Positions 30,409-36,840 of a stretch of 36,840 nt of DNA are shown here, piece after piece. Location of the stretch: NCBI GenBank assembly GCA_017476165.1, contig JAFVDR010000082.1:1-36840 (forward strand), written 5' to 3'. Both the position numbers and the translations under genes were made by a program. The DNA is from Treponema sp. GTDB lineage: Bacteria; Spirochaetota; Spirochaetia; Treponematales; Treponemataceae. Position 1 is the stretch's first letter. Every line of letters begins with the position of its first letter. Under the pieces are notes generated by a model. It saw only the letters and a list, made by a program, of their open reading frames with translations, was not told the DNA's origin and searched no databases.

Positions 30409-32784
30409 CTATGTTTCAACCAATCCCTTTCCGCGCAGTTTCTGTACAAACGCAGCCGCCTGTGGCTGTGCATGTAAAAATGCTTTCATGTCCTGTACAG
30501 CCTTTGTTCGGTCTGTCCACTCTGGCTTTAAGTGTTCAATCAGCGCGATGAGTTGTGGAGCAAGAGGGGCAAGCTGTGCATTCAGGTGCATTTCTATGTG
30601 TTCCTGCATGTATGTCCATGCCAGCGTGTCGGGTTGTTCTGCTATCGGCATGCCTGCAAGCCACCAGCATTTTTCCAGCTGTACGGGGCGTTTGTACCTG
30701 GCATCGCGCTGTCGTTCGTACGCACTGATGGCTTTTTCAATGTAGTCGCCCGCAATGGTGGGGCGTGGCGTTTTGAATGAAAACCATGAGCCGACTGGTG
30801 CGTCCAATGCTTCGCCATGCATCCATGCAGACAGAGCCGCATTCAGCCCGCTTCCGAACTTTTGCGATTTCTGTTCCCCCTCAAAATGCAATCCGTTTTG
30901 TGCAAACATGCCGGCGTTTGTGGCTATGACGGGCTTTAGTTCGGGATGCTTGCCTTCCTGCCATTCTTTGTAAATGCGGGAATGCCGCGTAAGGGTAAAC
31001 TTGTGCCAAAAGGAGCTGTCCAAAAGCCCCTGCTGGTAAAACTGCCGAAGCGTTTCCATTGAATTCATCAGATCCTGGGCACTTTCCTTCCAGTAGCCGT
31101 ATATCATGTAGGCATGCACGAGAATGCCGGCTTCCTTGAATGCACAGCACGCATTGACAATGGAATGAATGTCCGTGCCTTTGTGTATGTCGTCTAGACC
31201 AGAACCAGTGGCAATTTCAATGCCACCGGAAACACCGATGAGTCCGCCGTAGGAAAGAAAGTCTGCGCTGTCGCGGGAAAACACCTTTTCAAATCTGATG
31301 TTGCCCCAAAAAGAGAGGCTGTTGCCGTTTTGAGCATTGAGCGCTGCAAACTGTTCCATTGCCTTTGGCGGCATGGCTTCGTCTACAAAATGAATTCCGT
31401 AGATTCCGTGGCGTGTCGCTTGCTCTTTTAGACCGTAAAACAGGTTTTTGATGTGCGTCATGCGGTACGATGCCACGTAGTCCAGCGTAACATCGCAAAA
31501 GGCGCACTGGTGCCAGTAGCAGCCGTGTGCGAGATATGCCTTTATCCACGTGCCGTCCGACCAGATGCGTTGCATGGGGTTTGTGTCATCGGTCATGCGC
31601 GGATACTGCGAAAAATCTATGTCGCTGTAGTCAGGCACTATTTCTGATGTCTTGCCGTTTTCAAATTCCTGCAGGGTACGGATGTAATCGTCTTGCACCG
31701 GAGAGTCTGCTGCCGGTGCTATGATGACCGCCCTGCTTTGTTGTGAGCCATGGGGCTGTGCAAAAAGGCGAATCTTGTACAGGGGCTTTTGCTGCGGAGT
31801 TACGTGTGCACCCTGTTCCAAAAGGCCGCTTTGGAACAGGGCGTGATATGAGCCGTAGCCTCGGTCATAGCTGAGTGCGTCGATGAATGAAGCCAGTTGT
31901 TCTTCCTGCGTGTCACGCAATTCTGTGTTTACGAATCCGCCCCCCATGACAACAAAGGCATTGTCGTGGTACTTTTGCTTGAAGTACTGCGCTGTTGCCA
32001 AGGCAGCACTGAACGTGCCTGGAAACGGTACGCTTATGCAGACGAGCAGTTTCTTGCCAGTGCCGGCAGGTTCTTCAGGGCTGCTGGAACATAGGTTCAT
32101 GCTGTCGAACGTGTCGTGCAGGAGAGGCTTGTAAAACGTTTCGAGCACGGGCGAATGGATGCCCTTTGCAATGTCGGTAAAGCTGGTTTCGTTTATGGCA
32201 AGGGATTCTCCGTAGCGGACAAGTGAAAATTCTCTGTCAAATGCTACGGTAATGTAGTCGGCAAGGTCTGCAAGGGCGAAGCTTGCAAGAAAACGTGCAT
32301 CGTCTATTGAAGGTTCATGGTCAAGGTTTTCAAGGTATGTCTCCATTCGGCTGCCGCGAGGGGCATGGGGCGAAAACAGAAAACGGTGGCACAGTTCCCT
32401 GCCGCTGACGGAAGTTGCGGCTTTGGTTTCAGTGTGTGCTGTACTGTTCGTTGGCGTACAGCCTCCGTCTTTCAGGATTGCCGTAATGGAATCGATCCAC
32501 TGTGCCCACAGTTCCTGCTGCGAAAGGTATCGGTACAGGTTTGAAGCTGTTGCTGTGTCACCTGCAGCGGCAGCCTTGCGTGCAATGGAAAGTGCATTTT
32601 CGGTGCTTGCAGCGAACAGCGTTTCAAGTCCGCTTTTGCAGAACAGGTGCGAAAACAGCTGAATGCTCATGTCGTGCCACTGTACGCTGTGTCCAGCCTG
32701 CCTAAAAAACGAAGCAAGGTATGCTCCAGATGGATATGCGGTGTTGAGTTGCACTAAAGGAGGCTGAATAATAACGACATTCAT
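30409..32784 (-). CDS. B12-binding-type radical SAM protein
   Basis: This is a 791-residue protein. The start at 32784 gives MNVVIIQPPLVQLNTAYPSGAYLASFFR, the usual first strand and loop of B12-binding radical SAM enzymes; the longer frame upstream is rejected. A helical N-terminal part is followed by a cobalamin-type Rossmann domain with the VMGGGFVNTELR stretch. The radical SAM core has its cluster cysteines in AHGCYWHQCAFC (about residues 421-429). The spacing is CX4CX2C, not the usual CX3CX2C. GVSGGIEIATGSGLDDIHKG belongs to the SAM barrel. A helical C-terminal part follows. The substrate is unknown. Overlapping divergent promoters lie between it and the MCP gene. Confidence 0.85.
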   Translation of the reverse strand: MNVVIIQPPLVQLNTAYPSGAYLASFFRQAGHSVQWHDMSIQLFSHLFCKSGLETLFAASTENALSIARKAAAAGDTATASNLYRYLSQQELWAQWIDSITAILKDGGCTPTNSTAHTETKAATSVSGRELCHRFLFSPHAPRGSRMETYLENLDHEPSIDDARFLASFALADLADYITVAFDREFSLVRYGESLAINETSFTDIAKGIHSPVLETFYKPLLHDTFDSMNLCSSSPEEPAGTGKKLLVCISVPFPGTFSAALATAQYFKQKYHDNAFVVMGGGFVNTELRDTQEEQLASFIDALSYDRGYGSYHALFQSGLLEQGAHVTPQQKPLYKIRLFAQPHGSQQSRAVIIAPAADSPVQDDYIRTLQEFENGKTSEIVPDYSDIDFSQYPRMTDDTNPMQRIWSDGTWIKAYLAHGCYWHQCAFCDVTLDYVASYRMTHIKNLFYGLKEQATRHGIYGIHFVDEAMPPKAMEQFAALNAQNGNSLSFWGNIRFEKVFSRDSADFLSYGGLIGVSGGIEIATGSGLDDIHKGTDIHSIVNACCAFKEAGILVHAYMIYGYWKESAQDLMNSMETLRQFYQQGLLDSSFWHKFTLTRHSRIYKEWQEGKHPELKPVIATNAGMFAQNGLHFEGEQKSQKFGSGLNAALSAWMHGEALDAPVGSWFSFKTPRPTIAGDYIEKAISAYERQRDARYKRPVQLEKCWWLAGMPIAEQPDTLAWTYMQEHIEMHLNAQLAPLAPQLIALIEHLKPEWTDRTKAVQDMKAFLHAQPQAAAFVQKLRGKGLVET

Positions 32785-32790
32785 GCCGAT

Positions 32791-32820
32791 ATAATACTGT
32801 GCAGGTGTGAAGCGTGTCAA
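32791..32820 (-). promoter_or_regulatory. Promoter of the radical SAM gene, probably leaderless
   Basis: A perfect TTGACA (32815-32820 on the minus strand) and TATTAT (32791-32796) are 18 bases apart. The ATG at 32784 follows after six bases, and no ribosome binding site fits. A plus-strand TATAAT (32790-32795) overlaps it and may serve the MCP gene. Confidence 0.65.
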
Positions 32821-32830
32821 ATGAGAAAGC

Positions 32831-32857
32831 GGCATGCTGGAATTGTTGTGGCATGCC
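32831..32857. promoter_or_regulatory. Inverted repeat upstream of the MCP gene
   Basis: GGCATGC (32831-32837) and GCATGCC (32851-32857) frame a 13-base centre just before the MCP ribosome binding site. Possible operator or RNA hairpin. Confidence 0.4.
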
Positions 32858-32872
32858 TGTGAAGGAGTATAT

Positions 32873-34657
32873 ATGGCAGAGAATCTGAATGCTGAGCTTT
32901 CTGACCGAAAAGAGAGGCGGGACTCCAAACTCCGCCGGATTGTTTCCGCGATAGCCTTTTTGATAGCTTTGGTATTGTGTGTTCTGTATGTGAAAACCTT
33001 TGCTCGTCGAACTTTTGAAAAGACTGCACGAAAAGAGTTGGCTCAAATAGAACAGAACATGCAGCTGCGTTTTTCAGTGGGTTTTAACGAACAGCTGGCA
33101 TTGGCCCTTCAGATGGCTGCGTCTCCGCTTATTGTACACTACTTTGAAAACCCAGATGATAAAGATGTACGTAATGCTGCCTTTGAAGAAGTGGCGGCGT
33201 ATCAAAATTCCTTTTTGAGCAACCTTTCCTTTATGATAAATGACAAAGACAAAAAGTACTATTCAAACGGAACGGAGCTGTACGTTCTGGATCCGTCTGC
33301 TCCTTCAAGCGGATGGTACGTAAACATCATGAACTCGTCTCATGCCTATGAATTTAACATAAGCTATGACATTGGAGTAAAGCAGACCTTTATGTGGTTG
33401 AACTGCATGGTGCGGAACCTGCAGACGGGCAAGGCTCTTGGGCTTATTGGCACTGGCATTCCACTCACAACTTTTGTGGAAACCATGTTTTCAAACCTTC
33501 CAAAAGACTGCACCATGTATCTGTACGATGGCGAATTAAAAATTTCTGGTTCTTCGGACATAAAACTTCTGGAGGAAAAGACACCTCTTGTAGACCTTGT
33601 TCCTGCATTTGCGGGGCATGAGGACGAGCTGAAGGGAAAAGACTTTCGGTTTGTTTCCCGTGGCAAATCGATCTATGCACTGGCTCCTGTCGGCGACATA
33701 GGATGGGACATGATTCTGTTCAAGGACTACACGTTTGGGGCTTTTCTTTCTGGGGCGGCAGTTCCCTTTGCTGTGTGTGTAGTTCTGATGGTGTTCCTTA
33801 CGGCAGGATACATAGTGTTCTTTAGAATCCGCGACATGCATGCAACAGAGCAGACTGCTGGGAAACGCCTTTTGGAAGAGATACAGAGGCTTGTTACCTC
33901 TGCCAAGGAAAACGAAGCTACAAGCCAGGATCAGAGTGCTGCGGTAAAGGAAATCGTTGCCACCATGGAAGATAATACAGCCTTGGGAGAGTCAATGTCG
34001 AAAAAGGCTAAGGATGTTTCTGCACTGGCCGACAAGACGAACACCGATGTGTCTGATGGCGTTGCGTATCTGGAGCAGAATGTGCGGCAACTGCGCGAAA
34101 TTTCAAGTGCAAATCAGCATACCATAGATGGAATCAAGCACTTGAGCGATAAGATAGACAGCATTTGGGATATTGTAACGCTGATTAATTCGGTTGCAGA
34201 TCAGGCCAAGATTATTGCCTTTAATGCAGAACTTGAAGCTTCGAGTGCAGGCGAGAGCGGAAAGAACTTTCATATTGTGGCAACGGAAATACGTCGGCTT
34301 GCAGATGGTATCATAGACGGTACTCGCGAAATAAAGGAGCGTATTACGGAGATACAGACAAGTTCCGATTCCCTTATCCTTTTGAGCGAGAGCGGTACAG
34401 AAAAGATTAACGAGGGCTGTGCCGGTGCCCAGCAGTTGGAAAAGCAGTTTGAAAGCATTCGCTCTGCATCTGAGGTTACGGCAAGCAGTGCCAGTGACAT
34501 TACGACAATCATTCAGCAGCAGGCAATGGCAAGCGAACAGATTTTGATAACGCTCAAGCAGATTGCGGCTGGTGTTGAAGGCTTTGCCCAGGCAACGGAA
34601 TACATTGCTTCTTCGTCGGAAACATTGCGGAGCATAGCACATGATTTGCACAAATAG
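32873..34657 (+). CDS. Methyl-accepting chemotaxis protein, divergent signalling tip
   Basis: This is a 594-residue chemoreceptor. The start at 32873 has GGAG upstream. TM1 is at about residues 23-43, a periplasmic Cache-like sensor at about 45-285 (FYWY-type pattern SGWYVNIMNSSHAYEFNIS, WLNCMV..GLIGTGIPL), and TM2 at about 288-312. No typical HAMP domain follows; a helical signalling domain begins directly. The normally invariant tip reads DQAKIIAFNAELEASSAGE, with several changes from the usual QTNLLALNAAIEAARAGE. No C-terminal CheR-binding pentapeptide is seen. It probably controls flagellar motion through CheA/CheW, or a separate signalling system if the changes prevent that. Confidence 0.9.
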   Translation: MAENLNAELSDRKERRDSKLRRIVSAIAFLIALVLCVLYVKTFARRTFEKTARKELAQIEQNMQLRFSVGFNEQLALALQMAASPLIVHYFENPDDKDVRNAAFEEVAAYQNSFLSNLSFMINDKDKKYYSNGTELYVLDPSAPSSGWYVNIMNSSHAYEFNISYDIGVKQTFMWLNCMVRNLQTGKALGLIGTGIPLTTFVETMFSNLPKDCTMYLYDGELKISGSSDIKLLEEKTPLVDLVPAFAGHEDELKGKDFRFVSRGKSIYALAPVGDIGWDMILFKDYTFGAFLSGAAVPFAVCVVLMVFLTAGYIVFFRIRDMHATEQTAGKRLLEEIQRLVTSAKENEATSQDQSAAVKEIVATMEDNTALGESMSKKAKDVSALADKTNTDVSDGVAYLEQNVRQLREISSANQHTIDGIKHLSDKIDSIWDIVTLINSVADQAKIIAFNAELEASSAGESGKNFHIVATEIRRLADGIIDGTREIKERITEIQTSSDSLILLSESGTEKINEGCAGAQQLEKQFESIRSASEVTASSASDITTIIQQQAMASEQILITLKQIAAGVEGFAQATEYIASSSETLRSIAHDLHK

Positions 34658-34686
34658 AAAGATAGAGAAAAAAAGGAGGTTTTTGC

Positions 34687-35439
34687 ATGGCAGAAACGAA
34701 AGAGCAGGAGGCACTGCTGCAGGAATGGATTACGGAAAGTAACCGCATTGTCTTTTTTGGTGGAGCAGGAGTTTCTACTGAAAGCGGCATTCCTGATTTT
34801 CGCAGTGTGGACGGTTTGTATCATCAGGAGTGGAGCTATCCGCCTGAAACGATATTGAGTGCCGGCTTTTTTGCTGACAATCCGATTGAGTTCTATAAAT
34901 TCTACCGCGCAAAGCTCTTGGTCACGGGCATCAAGCCCAATGTCGCCCACTTGAAGCTGGCGGAACTGGAGCAGAAGGGCAAGCTGACGGCTGTTATTAC
35001 CCAGAATATTGACGGCTTGCATCAGGCTGCCGGCAGCAAGCGCGTTCTTGAAGTTCATGGAAGTACCTTGCGCAACCACTGCGTTCAGTGCGGCAAAAAA
35101 TATGATGTGGACTATGTGCGTAACAACAAGGACAAAAAGGGAGTGCCGCGCTGTGCAGACAAAGACTGCAACGGCATCATGAAACCTGATGTCGTGCTGT
35201 ATGGCGAAAGTCTTGACGATGCCGTTGTTTCTGCATCCATTTTGGCATTGCAGGAAGCCGACATGCTGATTATTGGCGGCACGTCACTCACCGTGTATCC
35301 GGCAGCTGGTTTTATCAATGCATTCCATGGAAATCATCTGGTGCTGATTAACCGCGATGCGACCGAAAGCGATAGCATTGCCGATTTGGTCATTCACGAC
35401 AGCATTGGCAAAGTGCTGGACAAAGTGCGGGTGGACTGA
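34687..35439 (+). CDS. NAD-dependent protein deacylase, sirtuin
   Basis: This is a 250-residue Sir2-family enzyme that removes acyl groups from lysines using NAD. Motifs in order are GAGVSTESGIPDFRS (about residues 20-34), the TQNIDGLHQAAGS helix with catalytic His in VLEVHGS (about 124), the zinc site CVQC..CADKDC, KPDVVLYGE, and IIGGTSLTVYPAAG. AAAGGAGG precedes the ATG. The length is typical of bacterial CobB. It lies 29 bases after the MCP gene and may be co-transcribed. A strong terminator follows. Confidence 0.95.
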   Translation: MAETKEQEALLQEWITESNRIVFFGGAGVSTESGIPDFRSVDGLYHQEWSYPPETILSAGFFADNPIEFYKFYRAKLLVTGIKPNVAHLKLAELEQKGKLTAVITQNIDGLHQAAGSKRVLEVHGSTLRNHCVQCGKKYDVDYVRNNKDKKGVPRCADKDCNGIMKPDVVLYGESLDDAVVSASILALQEADMLIIGGTSLTVYPAAGFINAFHGNHLVLINRDATESDSIADLVIHDSIGKVLDKVRVD

Positions 35440-35464
35440 TAGCGAGCAAGCCTGCATACGAAAA

Positions 35465-35496
35465 AAAAAGACGGAGTGTTATCACTCCGTCTTTTT
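35465..35496. terminator. Bidirectional terminator
   Basis: A 14-bp perfect stem (AAAAAGACGGAGTG with CACTCCGTCTTTTT) and a TTAT loop lie between convergent sirtuin and barrel genes. It has a T-run on both strands. Confidence 0.9.
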
Positions 35497-35515
35497 CATT
35501 GCTGTATGAATGTGC

Positions 35516-36133
35516 CTAGAATTTGACATGGAAGCCTGCGCTAAAGTTCAAGCCACGGGGAATGACTCCTTCTGATGCGTTTTCCGTTTTGATTGTGGTA
35601 AAGCCAAGGTCGTAGCGCAGGTCTGTAACCAGAGCCATTGCAGGTGAAAAAGCATAGGATGCACCGATGTCAGCGATTGCACTGAACAGGATGCGTGAAT
35701 CTGGATCAGATGTTGTCTTTGACTTGTCGTCTTTTAAGTCTCCCGTAATGAAGGATACCTGAGGACCTCCTTCTACAAACAGAAGAAAGCTCTGGTTTAT
35801 GGGAATGCCGTAGTTGATGAGCACGGGCATGACGATGCTGTTGTACGATAGTGTCGAATTCAAGTTGTACTTGCTTGATTTTAAGCCGATTGAATTGTGC
35901 ATAAAGCCAACTTCGGGCTGTACATACAAGTTTTCTACAACGGAAATAGGAATCTTTCCGAAGACAGAACCTCCGTAGCCCCAGTTTTTCTTTGTTTCCG
36001 TACTTGTATTTTCTATGTTTGTCGATGTTCCTGCTCCAAAGTCTCCGAAACCCCTGAATCCAAAGGTTACTTCTGAGAAAGCCAGTGTTGCTGCAGTAAC
36101 TGCCAGACAAATGATTGATATGATTTTTTTCAT
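35516..36133 (-). CDS. Outer-membrane beta-barrel protein
   Basis: This is a 205-residue protein. The start at 36133 has GAGGGG upstream. A signal peptide (residues 1-20, ending LAFS) is followed by alternating strands typical of the small OMP/porin-like barrel family: VTFGFRGFGDFGAG, KIPISVVENLYVQPEVGFMH, NSIVMPVLINYGIP, FLLFVEGGPQVSF, and ALVTDLRYDLGFT. The last residues FSAGFHVKF end in phenylalanine, the usual signal for BAM-dependent insertion. Small barrel of perhaps eight strands in the outer membrane. The exact role is unknown. Confidence 0.85.
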   Translation of the reverse strand: MKKIISIICLAVTAATLAFSEVTFGFRGFGDFGAGTSTNIENTSTETKKNWGYGGSVFGKIPISVVENLYVQPEVGFMHNSIGLKSSKYNLNSTLSYNSIVMPVLINYGIPINQSFLLFVEGGPQVSFITGDLKDDKSKTTSDPDSRILFSAIADIGASYAFSPAMALVTDLRYDLGFTTIKTENASEGVIPRGLNFSAGFHVKF

Positions 36134-36455
36134 GCATGACCCCTCATTTTGTGTATTAGGCATGACACTCTCTAACAAGTCGTCTTTGACAATTTTTTAG
36201 AGATTTCCTATTATATAATATTATAGAAGATTTATTCCTTAGGTCAAGTTAAATTTTATGTAGGAAACCTCGAAAAAATCGCCTTCGGAGATTTTTGAAT
36301 GTGTCCTGTAAACAGTAAGCTTGCAACTATACTAGCATTGAGGGGTGAATGTACAATGCAGCGCCCCATGGTGTGTTGGCAAACAGGGGCTGCCTACAGG
36401 CATTTGTCTTGTCGATTGTACGAAAATGCAGATTTGTGAGAGAAAGGGGTTGTAG
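36134..36455. other. Intergenic region with possible structured leader
   Basis: No clear gene in 322 bases. An AT-rich stretch (36206-36237) contains TATAAT-like boxes on both strands. In the right half, AATGC..GCATT and CAGC.CCCC..GGGGCTG could form a nested stem (about 36356-36407). A 27-codon frame beginning ATG 36357, with GAGGGG eight bases before it, ends at 36440. These may be parts of a regulatory leader for the Nudix gene. Confidence 0.35.
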
Positions 36456-36840
36456 ATGACTGACAGAATCATTGAGTGGGCGCAAGAATTGCAAAGTTTG
36501 GCTCAGGCAGGTTTATTTTATGGCAAAGATGTGTTTGATAGGGAACGGTATCAGAGAATCCGCGACATTTCTGCAGAAATGGTGGCCATGAAAACAGGTG
36601 TGGCACTTGATGTCGTAAAGGATTTCTTTTGCAATGGTACGGGCTATCAGACGCCCAAGATAGATACCCGTGCAGTAATTGTTCAAGGCGGAAAAATACT
36701 TTTGGTAAAAGAGGCCGATGGACGGTGGTCTTTGCCTGGTGGCTGGTGTGAATACAACCTGTCTCCTGTTGAAAATGTGGTAAAAGAAGCAAAGGAAGAA
36801 GCCGGATGCGATGTTCGTGTTAAAAGTGTTGTTGCTGTGC
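36456..36840 (+). CDS. Nudix hydrolase with N-terminal helical domain (3' end outside window)
   Basis: The gene starts at ATG 36456 (AAAGGGG upstream) and runs off the window after 128 codons. The first 60 or so residues (IIEWAQELQSLAQAGLFYGK, FDRERYQRIRDISAEMVAM) match the helical N-terminal domain found in one Nudix subgroup. The Nudix fold begins at about residue 68 (TRAVIVQGGKILLVKEADGRWSLPGGW), and the box itself is GGWCEYNLSPVENVVKEAKEE plus AG. The subgroup acts on nucleoside diphosphate derivatives; the substrate is unknown. Confidence 0.9.
   Translation, partial: MTDRIIEWAQELQSLAQAGLFYGKDVFDRERYQRIRDISAEMVAMKTGVALDVVKDFFCNGTGYQTPKIDTRAVIVQGGKILLVKEADGRWSLPGGWCEYNLSPVENVVKEAKEEAGCDVRVKSVVAV

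Noticed and set aside
32785-32928. Upstream extension of the radical SAM protein
   Set aside because: It would include the promoter and the start of the divergent MCP gene; the conserved first strand begins at 32784.
1-36840. tRNA or rRNA genes
   Set aside because: I saw no cloverleaf with conserved T-loop or rRNA segments when reading both strands, though a dedicated tool would be more sensitive.

Overview
This window most likely comes from a spirochaete of the genus Treponema, probably a gut or rumen type. The left edge carries the block that usually lies near the chromosomal origin (end of recF, a DciA-like DUF721 gene, rpmH, rnpA, yidD, yidC, jag). Many exported proteins are lipoproteins with relaxed lipoboxes. 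There are also a TAXI-type TRAP transporter with a fused permease, a group B-like [FeFe] hydrogenase, a GH5 cellulase, and an MCP and an EAL protein of divergent sequence. Genus and habitat are inferred from gene content only.

Layout. 1-8.3 kb (+ strand): recF end, a DUF6796-like membrane protein beside a broken paralogue, a small DUF1737-like gene, dciA-like, rpmH/rnpA/yidD (overlapping), yidC, jag, an exported protein and a cyclophilin-FKBP lipoprotein. 8.4-16.6 kb (- strand): two lipoproteins, a YbjQ protein, a PlsC-like acyltransferase with a zinc ribbon, a short doubtful gene, the TRAP/TAXI operon and an exported FGE-like protein. 16.9-19.4 kb (+): an exported protein frameshifted at a run of eight G inside its signal peptide, then the [FeFe] hydrogenase. 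19.4-23.0 kb: a compact phage-type lysis cassette, a LuxR-type regulator, a 21-bp-period repeat array, a BRO-N/histone-tail protein and an HU-like protein. 23.0-25.1 kb (-): larB and larC. 25.3-28.0 kb: a GNAT, a GH5 cellulase and a Nudix hydrolase. 28.04-28.40 kb: a non-coding DnaA-box cluster. 28.4-36.8 kb: an EAL protein, a B12-type radical SAM protein, an MCP, a sirtuin, an outer-membrane barrel and the start of another Nudix hydrolase.

The most interesting region is 19.4-23.0 kb. An endolysin, a holin-like protein, an XhlA-like protein and a spanin-like protein sit together without any phage head, tail or integrase genes in the window. The promoters of the lysis operon, of the LuxR regulator and of the HU-like gene carry the same 13-base element at a nearly fixed distance (21-22 bases) from the -10 box. 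The regulator promoter is preceded by five T-tracts spaced exactly 21 bases apart. This looks like a dedicated regulon that couples DNA-binding proteins to programmed lysis, for example for a gene transfer agent or protein release; that interpretation is inference.

Other points of note are a possible poly-G phase switch (16989-16996), an oriC-like region (28094-28300), three genes whose -10 box ends six bases before ATG (likely leaderless mRNAs), and a family of GTTCGGAAAC-type palindromic repeats. Start codons were re-chosen from ribosome binding sites wherever the longest reading frame was not convincing.
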